Shown: in pieces, positions 42,630 to 50,347 of the stretch
How positions within the stretch are numbered: position 1 is the stretch's first letter
Layout of the letters: each line of letters begins with the position of its first letter
Assembly: GCF_943193195.1 (NCBI RefSeq)
Contig: NZ_CALPDG010000022.1
Location: 1 to 55,613 of the forward strand
Origin: Mediterraneibacter agrestimuris
Lineage (GTDB): Bacteria; Bacillota; Clostridia; Lachnospirales; Lachnospiraceae
Length of the DNA stretch: 55,613 nt
Direction of reading: 5' to 3'
Translations under genes and position numbers: made by a program
The notes under the pieces: generated by a model
Told to the model about the DNA's origin: nothing
The model's input: the letters and a program-made list of their open reading frames with translations, nothing else
Databases searched by the model: none

Positions 42630-44020
42630 GATCTTCTCTCCTTGTCTGCTTTATTCTCCCTTGCTTCTGCTGCTTTCCTCGCTTCCTGATAAAGGGGCAG
42701 GTATGTTTTTGCATCCCGGACAGCACACCCCGTTCTTCCCTGATCCCGCATAATCTGCGTACATTTAGAACAAGTGATACAGCACTTCTTCGGTTCCATT
42801 CTTCCTCCTGACAGCACGTCTTTAGGAGCATCCGGATAAGCGATACTAGAACGTCCAAGTCCCACAAATCTGCAGCTCTTGTCCGCCAGATTCGCCGCTC
42901 CCACATAAGGAATAAATTGCCTGAGCCATGTATATGCATTTCCGACAACCGGTACATCCCCGGCTGCTTCCTGAATCATGCGTGTGAAGGAAAATGCTCG
43001 TGATATACTCTCCAGAGGATGCTCATCCGGAACCGGGATCCCCATGCTGGACAAGTCAAAAGGTCTGGTTACCTGTGGGTAAATATAATATGGATTTCCG
43101 GCAGAATTACTCAAAAGGTCTATCCCTTCCTCACACAGCATCTTTACCAGCGCCAAAGGTTCCGATGGGTCAAACTTCCAGAACTCCTCTGTGTCACATC
43201 CAAATCCATATGGATATGGATGTGCGTCAAATACATTAAAACGGCACGCAATGATAAAATCGTCTCCTGCTGCTTTTCTCACTGCGCGGATGGAATCCTT
43301 TAAAAGCCGCGTTCGGTTTTCAAAACTGCCGCCGTATTTTCCAGGTCTCGTAAATGCAGCCAAAAGCTCACTCATCAGATAACGGTGACATGCTTTGATA
43401 TCCACTCCGTCAAATCCTGCTCTTTTTGCACAGACAGCCGCCTTTGCATAAAATTCAGGAAGTGAACTCAGATATTCATCTGTTACAACCGGATCACTCT
43501 CGCTAATACCGCCTCTGGGATCCAGCAATGGGTCATGCTGTGCAATAATCGGGCTGCCTTTTGTCCCTGACGGCCGTGAATAACGTCCTGAATGTGTAAG
43601 CTGGAGTATATGTACCGCCTCAAAATCTTCTCCCATCGTTTCTTTTGCGGCATCTCTGCTTTCTTTTAATGCCGCTGCAAACTTTTCTGTGTTTTCTTCT
43701 GTAATCATCATTTGAAGCGGATTGGCACGTCCTTCCGGAACAACTGCGCAGGCCTCCCACCAGATCAGTCCTGCGCCGCCTGCTGCAAATCGACGATAGC
43801 GCCGCCGTACCAGCTCTGATGGAGAACCATCCTGATTAGAATCACACCCTTCCATGGGAAGTACTGCAAACGCATTCAAAGCCTTACGGTTCCCAATTCT
43901 GACCGGCTCTGACAGTGGGGATAAATCATCTTGAAAATGGATTTCCACACCCAGCTCTTTAACACGTTTTTTTATCTCAGAAAGTTCTTTAAATGCAAAT
44001 TTCTCATGTTTTGACATCAT
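42626..44020 (-). CDS. NADH:flavin oxidoreductase of the Old Yellow Enzyme family with Fe-S motif
   Basis: The 464 residues contain an OYE TIM barrel (about 40-400; RIGNRKALNAFAVLPMEGCDSN at the start, LQLTHSGRYSRP and GFDGVDIKACHRYLMSELLAAFTRPGKYGGSFENR in the middle) and a short C-terminal tail with CCITCSKC plus a further Cys about 12 residues on, likely a [4Fe-4S] ligand set as in 2,4-dienoyl-CoA reductases. Unlike those enzymes it ends there, without the C-terminal FAD/NAD(P)H domain, so electrons must come from another protein. FMN-dependent C=C or enone reduction is the expected chemistry. Two adjacent ATGs (44020, 44017) both fit the GAGGGG site. Confidence 0.9.
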   Translation of the reverse strand: MMSKHEKFAFKELSEIKKRVKELGVEIHFQDDLSPLSEPVRIGNRKALNAFAVLPMEGCDSNQDGSPSELVRRRYRRFAAGGAGLIWWEACAVVPEGRANPLQMMITEENTEKFAAALKESRDAAKETMGEDFEAVHILQLTHSGRYSRPSGTKGSPIIAQHDPLLDPRGGISESDPVVTDEYLSSLPEFYAKAAVCAKRAGFDGVDIKACHRYLMSELLAAFTRPGKYGGSFENRTRLLKDSIRAVRKAAGDDFIIACRFNVFDAHPYPYGFGCDTEEFWKFDPSEPLALVKMLCEEGIDLLSNSAGNPYYIYPQVTRPFDLSSMGIPVPDEHPLESISRAFSFTRMIQEAAGDVPVVGNAYTWLRQFIPYVGAANLADKSCRFVGLGRSSIAYPDAPKDVLSGGRMEPKKCCITCSKCTQIMRDQGRTGCAVRDAKTYLPLYQEARKAAEARENKADKERRS

Positions 44021-44021
44021 C

Positions 44022-44798
44022 TCACCCCTCATATACCTTACAGAACCATTCTTTCGACTTCCGGATCAATTCTGGCGCATTGTCTCCAAAATATTCAAAA
44101 GAAATATATCCGTCATATCCATCCTTTTTCAATTCACATACCAGCGGGTGGAAATCCACATCTCCTTCATCCAACGGTACACAGATATGGGGCGCCCAAA
44201 GCAGATTTTTGAAATGATAGTGGATGCTGTACTGCTTTAGCGCCTCATAAGCATCCATCATTTCCAGACCCGACGGATAAAAATTAAATCCATCAAATAT
44301 CAGTCCTACCGCAGGACTTTGCACTGCACGCAAAATTCTTAAAATAGAATGAATTGTATCAGACGGATGATAATAATGCGCCTCAATTCCCAAAGAAACT
44401 CCTTCTTTCTGTGCATCTTCTCCTAACATTCTTAAAGCCTCAAAGCAGCACATCCATTCGTCCTTTATTACTTCACTGGAACCTTTATCTCCCAAGAAAA
44501 CTCTTACTACCGGACAATGCAGGGCAGATGCATATCCAATGCATTTCCGTGCCAGAGCAAGATTTTCTGACTGTATACTTTTATCAATCAGGTTCAGATA
44601 AGGCGCAATTACCACACATTCAAGGTCATATGTCTTCAATAAATCTGTCAAATCTTCCAGTGACCTTCCGCTCTCTAAAAAGCCATCCACATGGCCGCTC
44701 CAAAGTTCAATTCCGTCCATCCCCAGTTCCTTCGCAATTTTCAGCACCTCCTCCAGCGTCTTATCCTTCGCCCAGGTGGTACACATACTGTATTTCAT
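44022..44798 (-). CDS. Xylose isomerase-like TIM barrel, sugar phosphate isomerase/epimerase (copy 1)
   Basis: A 258-residue AP-endonuclease-2/xylose-isomerase-like barrel. Strand-end motifs include LGMDGIELWSGHVDG, GIEAHYYHPSDT (metal-binding Glu-His), GLIFDGFNF and YHFKNLLW, then GYISFEYFGDNAPELIRKS near the end; these supply the usual Glu/Asp/His metal ligands. Members isomerise, epimerise or dehydrate keto sugars, and one branch cleaves C-glycosides. ATG at 44798 is chosen by its AGAGG site. Little similarity is evident to the second barrel of this operon (45841-46638) beyond the fold, so the two probably act on different intermediates. Confidence 0.88.
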   Translation of the reverse strand: MKYSMCTTWAKDKTLEEVLKIAKELGMDGIELWSGHVDGFLESGRSLEDLTDLLKTYDLECVVIAPYLNLIDKSIQSENLALARKCIGYASALHCPVVRVFLGDKGSSEVIKDEWMCCFEALRMLGEDAQKEGVSLGIEAHYYHPSDTIHSILRILRAVQSPAVGLIFDGFNFYPSGLEMMDAYEALKQYSIHYHFKNLLWAPHICVPLDEGDVDFHPLVCELKKDGYDGYISFEYFGDNAPELIRKSKEWFCKVYEG

Positions 44799-44823
44799 GT
44801 TCCAAGTCCTCTCTTTCCCGATC

Positions 44824-45831
44824 CTATGCCATCGTCTGCAATGTTTCTTCCGTGATTTCATATTTTAATGGCTCTCCCCGTACAAAACGAAGTGCCTCGT
44901 CTGCAATATATTGACCGATTCTTCCGATTTCAAGCCCCATGCTTCCTGCTATATGTGTTGTCAGAATAATATTGGCAGTGCCATAAAGCAGGCTGTCTTC
45001 TATCGGCGGCTCTGGATCAGTCACATCCAGAACAGCAGTCCTTGTGCAATCCTCTTGCATTACCCGGATCAAGTCATCCTCAACAATCTGAGAACCTCTT
45101 CCGGTATTCAACAGTGTAGAACAAGATTTCATCCGGCTCAAAAGAGAATAATTAATCATCCCCTCAGTCTCTGGAAGCTTTGCCACATGGTTAGAAATCA
45201 CATCACACTGTTCAAAAATCTCTTCCAGACTATGTTTTGTTACATTCAGTTCCTCTGCCCGCTTTTCTGACAGATATGGATCATATACCCATACCTCCAA
45301 TTGATAAGGACGAAGCAATGAAATCACACGAGAACCAACTGCCCCTGCTCCTAGAATTCCAATCTTTGCACCATAATTTCCGCTGAAACAATCTGAAAAT
45401 GCTCTGGCATCATCATAATTTTCCCGCATTCTTATACTGTTCTGAAAAAAACCTTTATTGGCAAGTATAATCTGAGCCACAGTATATTCCGCTACCGGAG
45501 TTCCATTCGCAGCCCATCCGCTCACAACCCGTACTCCATTCTCAAGAAAAGACCTTGCAAAGTACTGTACACTTCCTGCCGCATAAAAAACGATTTTCAA
45601 TTTCGGAAAATATTTTTTTATCTGCAATACTGTTAATTCCGGTACCCACCAGCTTGTAAAAAGTATTTCTATCTCTTTCAAAATTTCTGCATACTCTTCC
45701 AACTGCATTTCATTCACCGGATCAGGCAGTAAATCGCAAAACGTTTTTATCTGTTCCCGCACAGACTCTGTGTAAGCCCGCTCCAGATAACATCGTCTGT
45801 CTTTTGCATATAACATCATTGCCTTTTGCAT
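44824..45831 (-). CDS. D-2-hydroxyacid dehydrogenase family protein
   Basis: NAD-dependent oxidoreductase of 335 residues. The dinucleotide fold has ILGAGAVGSRVISLL, and the catalytic set is Arg in NTGRGSQIVE, Glu in DVTDPEPP and His in LTTHIAGSMG, all present. The expected reaction is reversible reduction of a 2-keto acid or related alpha-hydroxy carbonyl. Two starts are possible; the ATG at 45831 has GAGGG at better distance than the one at 45837. It begins directly behind the second TIM-barrel gene. Its presence suggests that the pathway passes through a keto acid, but this is inference. Confidence 0.9.
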   Translation of the reverse strand: MQKAMMLYAKDRRCYLERAYTESVREQIKTFCDLLPDPVNEMQLEEYAEILKEIEILFTSWWVPELTVLQIKKYFPKLKIVFYAAGSVQYFARSFLENGVRVVSGWAANGTPVAEYTVAQIILANKGFFQNSIRMRENYDDARAFSDCFSGNYGAKIGILGAGAVGSRVISLLRPYQLEVWVYDPYLSEKRAEELNVTKHSLEEIFEQCDVISNHVAKLPETEGMINYSLLSRMKSCSTLLNTGRGSQIVEDDLIRVMQEDCTRTAVLDVTDPEPPIEDSLLYGTANIILTTHIAGSMGLEIGRIGQYIADEALRFVRGEPLKYEITEETLQTMA

Positions 45832-45840
45832 TTTCATCCC

Positions 45841-46638
45841 TCAATTCTTTTCTTCTTTATTACCCGCATTCATGGAAACAAGCTCCCGCAGAAGGAGGAT
45901 ACTTTCTTTTGCATCTTCCGCAAAATGTTGCGTTACACCCTCGACACTTAGCATCCCCTGATAACCGATTTCCTGAAGCATTCCTATGAACTCTCTGCAC
46001 TGCCCTAAATCCTTACCCGCTGGAAATCTCCGCTCTGCGCCGCATGCAATATGACAATGCTTCAAATACGACGCAGCCTGCACCAGAACATTCACAGACT
46101 CTTTTTCTTTCTGCATATGATAATAATCTGCCAGAAGCCAGACTGATGAATGGGAAATTTCCTCAGTCATGCGAATTCCCTCGTTCACTGTATGCATAAG
46201 ATCAGTTTCACCACGGTTTAACGGTTCCAGAACTATTTTGATTCCATACTTTTGTGCCGCATTACCAAATATTCTGCAAACCTCTTTCATCTGTTCCCAT
46301 GCCTCATCCATACTAATATCATCAGGTAACCGTCTTGCTCCGCCGCTGCCAAATACAATGATTTTCCCATGCAGTGCATGGGCTCTGGAACATGCACGCT
46401 CTGCATACGCTTCTAATGCTTTTTTATCGACATCTTGTCCAAATATTTTCATTCCGCCTGGCAGTAATATATTAAATGCCCGGCATGGAATTCCTCGTTT
46501 CTCAAATTCTGTTTTCGCTCTTTTAAATTCTTCATCCGGCATCTCTGCAATGGTACACAATGGCAGTTCTATGTAATCATATCCTGCTTTTGCTGCATCT
46601 TTTGCAAGTTCCATACCTGCACAGATTCCAATCTCCAT
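45841..46638 (-). CDS. Xylose isomerase-like TIM barrel, sugar phosphate isomerase/epimerase (copy 2)
   Basis: A 265-residue barrel with AKAGYDYIELPLC near the N-terminus, then KIIVFGSGGARRLPD, IVLEPLNRGETDLMHTVNEG (the metal-binding Glu), LADYYHMQKE and CHIACGAERRFP, the typical hydroxypyruvate isomerase/tagatose-epimerase-like pattern with Glu, Asp-His, His and Glu ligands. ATG at 46638 has GGAGG eight bases upstream; the in-frame GTG at 46647 abuts that site. It lies 21 bases after the Fe-S flavoprotein gene. Specific substrate unknown. Confidence 0.88.
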   Translation of the reverse strand: MEIGICAGMELAKDAAKAGYDYIELPLCTIAEMPDEEFKRAKTEFEKRGIPCRAFNILLPGGMKIFGQDVDKKALEAYAERACSRAHALHGKIIVFGSGGARRLPDDISMDEAWEQMKEVCRIFGNAAQKYGIKIVLEPLNRGETDLMHTVNEGIRMTEEISHSSVWLLADYYHMQKEKESVNVLVQAASYLKHCHIACGAERRFPAGKDLGQCREFIGMLQEIGYQGMLSVEGVTQHFAEDAKESILLLRELVSMNAGNKEEKN

Positions 46639-46659
46639 TCCTTTCACCTCCAGACAGCT

Positions 46660-47886
46660 TTATATTTCTGTCGCATCTCCGATAATTTGTCCTGCATCCA
46701 GAGAAAGTGCTCCTGTCGGACAAGCGCTGAAGCAATATCCGCAGCCAATGCACTTTTTCGTCTTTGCAGCAATTCCTTCTTTCACTTCGATACCCTCATA
46801 CCAACATGCCTCTGCACACTTTCCACAGCCATTACATTTTTCCTTATCCGGTTTTTCAAGCATATATGCCTTGCCAAGTGCTTTGGTGCGCTTTACTGCC
46901 GTTTCTTTCGGCATATCAAACAACTTCAATGCACATCCCTGTAAGGATGCTATATCTGCATATTCTTTCTGATTCATCCAGGCATCCAGACCATGTATGA
47001 TATCCTGCACGGCTTTCGGTCCCGCACAACAGGCAACACTTCCAAGCTGTACCATCTCGCTTCCTGCCATGATCATTTTTGCTGCTGCTTCCCAGCTATA
47101 AATACCGCCTCCGGCATACATCGGTGTCTTTATTCCATTTTTTCTTGCTTCTGCAACCGTAAAACAGATCACTGGAAGCGCCCCTGATGTTCCGTAACCA
47201 CTTCCCGGTCTCGGTAATGTCCGTTTCCAATCCAAATCAAACACAAATCCCCTCCATCTCGCTGTCGGACCGATAGAATCTGCACCTCCGAGCACAGCAG
47301 CCTCCATCGCCCGAAGAGGATCGCATGCTTCCACAGGCAGCTTCACCATAACAGGAATTTTGACAGCAGATTTGATATCACGGGTTGTATTATAGATCAT
47401 CCTGTAAAAATCATAAACGCGGTTTCTTACTGCGGCAATTCCCGGCGTGTTAAAATGCAGTTCCACTGCGTCTGCACCTGCACGTTCCATTTCCTGTGCC
47501 TGGCGGCGCCACTCTCTTTCCCAGTCCAGACCTCCTGCCTCCGTATCCAGAAAATGTCCTATGGATGCCCAAAGACGTACACTGTCCGGCATTTGATTTC
47601 TCGCCTGATGCAGTCCTTCACAATAGCTTTCCAGAGAATCAAAATCATCTTTTGTCTGAGTCCCTTCCGCATGACTCTGTAAAACCGTCTTCCCCTCCAG
47701 CATATCCTGAAGAGACGGATAAACATAAGAGCCGCCTCCGGCTCCGTGTCCAAAATTCCTCATAACAACAGCCCCCGGAAGCGCTTTTGCGCTCTTTACT
47801 ACAGCCGCTACTCCCTGCGTTGCCGGACTGCTGGCAATCACAAATGGATTTTCCATATTCAGCCTTTTTATCTTCAAATCTGCCAT
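46660..47886 (-). CDS. Dihydropyrimidine dehydrogenase/PreA-like flavoprotein with two [4Fe-4S] clusters
   Basis: The 408-residue protein has a dihydroorotate-dehydrogenase-like FMN barrel (about 1-330; MENPFVIASSPATQGV, MVKLPVEACDPLRAMEAAVLGGADSIG, MYAGGGIYSWEAAAKMIMAGSEMVQLGS) and a C-terminal ferredoxin domain with two CxxCxxCxxxC motifs (CNGCGKCAEAC and CIGCGYCFSAC). This is the layout of the PreA subunit of dihydropyrimidine dehydrogenase; the PreT partner is missing and the barrel differs from true PreA, so a different reduced C=C or aromatic substrate is likely. It may also pass electrons to the OYE-type enzyme. ATG at 47886 with GGGAG upstream. Confidence 0.87.
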   Translation of the reverse strand: MADLKIKRLNMENPFVIASSPATQGVAAVVKSAKALPGAVVMRNFGHGAGGGSYVYPSLQDMLEGKTVLQSHAEGTQTKDDFDSLESYCEGLHQARNQMPDSVRLWASIGHFLDTEAGGLDWEREWRRQAQEMERAGADAVELHFNTPGIAAVRNRVYDFYRMIYNTTRDIKSAVKIPVMVKLPVEACDPLRAMEAAVLGGADSIGPTARWRGFVFDLDWKRTLPRPGSGYGTSGALPVICFTVAEARKNGIKTPMYAGGGIYSWEAAAKMIMAGSEMVQLGSVACCAGPKAVQDIIHGLDAWMNQKEYADIASLQGCALKLFDMPKETAVKRTKALGKAYMLEKPDKEKCNGCGKCAEACWYEGIEVKEGIAAKTKKCIGCGYCFSACPTGALSLDAGQIIGDATEI

Positions 47887-47922
47887 TTCTATCTCTCCCA
47901 TTTTTCCAGTCGGTTTATTTTC

Positions 47923-49161
47923 CTATATAACTTCTGTTACACTACAATCATTCTCCATAAAAATAAGCGTCCATGTATTATGAATAGTCTCCATCTGCAG
48001 CTCTGCATGATTAGATTCCAGTTCTGTCAATCGGGTTGTTTTTATAACCCCTTCCCTGGCAATTATGGTCACAAACCGTGCCGGGACTTCACATGTCTTC
48101 TCATACACAAGCTGCGGAGCAGGCTCTTTTTGTGCATACCCATAGGATACCCACCCTCCGATAGGTTTTTCATTTCCGCAGTAGTTCATAGATGTCAGCC
48201 CCTCGCAGGAAACAGCCTGAATCTCCATTCTCAATTTTCCATTCTCATATAGATAGCACTGATTCTTATCGGTTTCTTTTAATTTCCCCGGCGCAAAGTT
48301 AAAAAACTGACGCAGCCGGTGTATGCCCGAACCTGTCAAGTCATCTTCCACAACCCAGATATCCGGTTTCAGCCAGATGACGCTTCTTTTGTGAAAAACT
48401 GGCTCGTCCATATATGCATATCCATTATGAGATATAACCAGACGGTCAAACTGTTCTCCATGCTCAAACCTGTGACAAAACATCCGTACCCCTCTGGCTG
48501 TCGGAATTACATCCGGGTGCTCACCCATAACATGATCATCAACAAGAATCGTATTATGAGCCGCCGTAGAAGAAAAATAAATCCTCCAGTCAAACTGACT
48601 CTCCGAACTATAAAGATATCTTCCTGTATCAATCAATACATCCTGCCCCTCGACTTGAAGTTCTAGATGTCCTGCATCATAGTGAGAATGGACATTATTC
48701 TCTCCGCGCTCCAGGATCGTTCCGCTGACCAGAAAATAAGAATCATTCCTTCCCCATCCTGAACGAAATACATGATATCCTGCATCCGGCAGGGAAGTAC
48801 AGATTTCCTCAGGCGCTTTCCCTTCTTTCCCCTGTGTAGCAAAAAACAAAAAATCTTTCCGTCCTGTAATCTCAGCCATTACCCTGAAAAAAGCCCGCAG
48901 CTCATTTTCATCTGCCGGATCAGTGGTGTTATTCATTCCTTCATAGACAGAACAGTCCGACCGCAGTGTAAGCAATGAATTCCGGTCCGCATCGCCCACC
49001 ATTGGTGTAGACATATCCGGTTTTATCAGTTTTACGATAAAACCAGCAGCACGTTCCAGAATAGGAAGCATATACGGCGGCACATAAATTCCATTTTTCA
49101 CAGCCAGTCTGTATACCTGAAGAAATGCTCCTGCCGCTGTAAGATGATAAATCGGTGTACG
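47923..49161 (-). pseudogene. 5'-truncated heparinase II/III family protein
   Basis: The open frame (GTG at 49101, 392 residues) holds only the C-terminal part of a heparinase II/III-like lyase: the end of the alpha/alpha toroid and the beta-sandwich with NNVHSHYDAGHLELQVEGQDVLIDTGRY and STAAHNTILVDD. Family proteins are usually 600-700 residues. Translation continues upstream of the GTG with family-like sequence (IYHLTAAGAFLQVYRL) until a TAA at 49162-49164, so the gene was cut about there and its start was lost; upstream sequence is unrelated AT-rich DNA. The N-terminal catalytic residues are missing, so it is almost surely inactive. It is the upstream member of the redox operon, 37 bases before the PreA-like gene. 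Confidence 0.85.
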
Positions 49162-49200
49162 TTATTATGACTATTTTTGATAATTCTATTATATATCGCT

Positions 49201-49229
49201 TTATTATCAAATAATACTGCTCTATCCAA
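49201..49229 (-). promoter_or_regulatory. Candidate promoter upstream of the truncated gene
   Basis: Minus strand TTGGAT (49224-49229), 17-base spacer, TAATAA (49201-49206). This AT-rich stretch (49165-49340) has no gene. If real, it could drive the redox operon after the deletion. AT-rich sequence gives many such matches, so confidence is low. Confidence 0.3.
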
Positions 49230-49342
49230 CGAATTAGTATCACTTTTATCTATGTTTTTCCATACAATTCACTTATTTTTATATAAAACTCTTAAATTTT
49301 TATATATATACTCATTTTTTAACAAAAATACTCAATATAAGA

Positions 49343-49371
49343 AAGGCTATGCGAATGAGTCGCATAGCCTT
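49343..49371 (-). terminator. Terminator of the metA unit
   Basis: A perfect 11-bp stem AAGGCTATGCG/CGCATAGCCTT with a 7-base loop is followed on the minus strand by TTCTTATATT. It lies about 55 bases past the metA stop codon. Confidence 0.85.
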
Positions 49372-49424
49372 CTGTGGTGATATCTAATTACAGTATTTCC
49401 CTTAAAATTGTATAGTTTAAGTAC

Positions 49425-50345
49425 TTAGAACGGAGTCCCATACAAGTCATACGGTGTCACCTGATATACATAATAATTCAGCCAGTTTGTATACAGGTTA
49501 TTTGCATGTGACCTCCAGGTAAGCACCGGTTTGTTGTCCGGATCATCATCTGGATAATAGTTCTCCGGAATCTGGGGGTTCAACCCTCTTCCCATATCCC
49601 GCTTATACTCAGAATCCAGTGTCATTCTGTCATACTCAGGATGACCCATCACAAAAATCTGCCGGCCTTCCTGTGCCATACACATAAACACACCTGCCTG
49701 TAAAGAATCTGCCAGGATAGTAATCCTCTCATCTGCCTCCAGCAGATTCTGCGGCACCTCTGTATGTCTGGAATGGGGCGCCATAAATACATCGTCAAAT
49801 CCGCGCACAAGCGGAATCTTACGGTTTCTCACTCTGTGACGGTACACACCGGATAACTTCTTCGGCAGCATTTCTTTATTAATTCCATAATGATAATAGA
49901 TTCCTGCCTGTGCTCCCCAGCAGAGATGCAGCGTGGATGTCACATTTGTTTTTGTCCACTCCATAATCTCGGCCAGTTCCTGCCAATAATCTACTTCCTC
50001 AAATTTCATCTGTTCCACCGGCGCCCCGGTAATGATAAATCCATCAAATTTTTGATGCCTGATATCCTCAAATGCTTCATAAAATTTATAAATATGACTG
50101 GTGGAAGTATTCTTGGATACATGACTTGTCATCCTCACAAATGTCACATCCACCTGAAGCGGTGTATTAGATAGGGAACGAAGAATCTGTAACTCCGTGT
50201 CCTCCTTCAGCGGCATCAGGTTCAAAAGTCCGATGCTGATAGGACGGATATCCTGATGAGCAGCACGGTATTCATCCATCACAAATATATTTTCACGCTC
50301 CAGTATCTCTTTTACAGGTAAATCATTTTGAACACGTATCGGCAT
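49425..50345 (-). CDS. metA: Homoserine O-acetyltransferase, MetA type
   Basis: Activates homoserine for methionine synthesis. The 306 residues align without gaps to the E. coli numbering at the active site: nucleophile Cys142 (LCWGAQAG), His235 and Glu237 (MGHPEYD). Residue 111 in GAPVEQM is Glu, the residue reported to specify acetyl-CoA, where Gly111 in E. coli gives succinyl-CoA. Hence the product should be O-acetyl-homoserine although databases often name it succinyltransferase. The gene starts three bases after the AI-2E family gene. No SAM riboswitch or met T-box is visible directly upstream, so control must lie ahead of the AI-2E gene or elsewhere. Confidence 0.94.
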   Translation of the reverse strand: MPIRVQNDLPVKEILERENIFVMDEYRAAHQDIRPISIGLLNLMPLKEDTELQILRSLSNTPLQVDVTFVRMTSHVSKNTSTSHIYKFYEAFEDIRHQKFDGFIITGAPVEQMKFEEVDYWQELAEIMEWTKTNVTSTLHLCWGAQAGIYYHYGINKEMLPKKLSGVYRHRVRNRKIPLVRGFDDVFMAPHSRHTEVPQNLLEADERITILADSLQAGVFMCMAQEGRQIFVMGHPEYDRMTLDSEYKRDMGRGLNPQIPENYYPDDDPDNKPVLTWRSHANNLYTNWLNYYVYQVTPYDLYGTPF

Positions 50346-50347
50346 AA

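Noticed and set aside
38750-49161. Direct assignment as a C-glycoside cleavage (dgp) or equol cluster
   Set aside because: No DUF6379-type CGD beta subunit is present, and the OYE protein lacks the C-terminal domain of daidzein reductase. Only family-level resemblance can be claimed.
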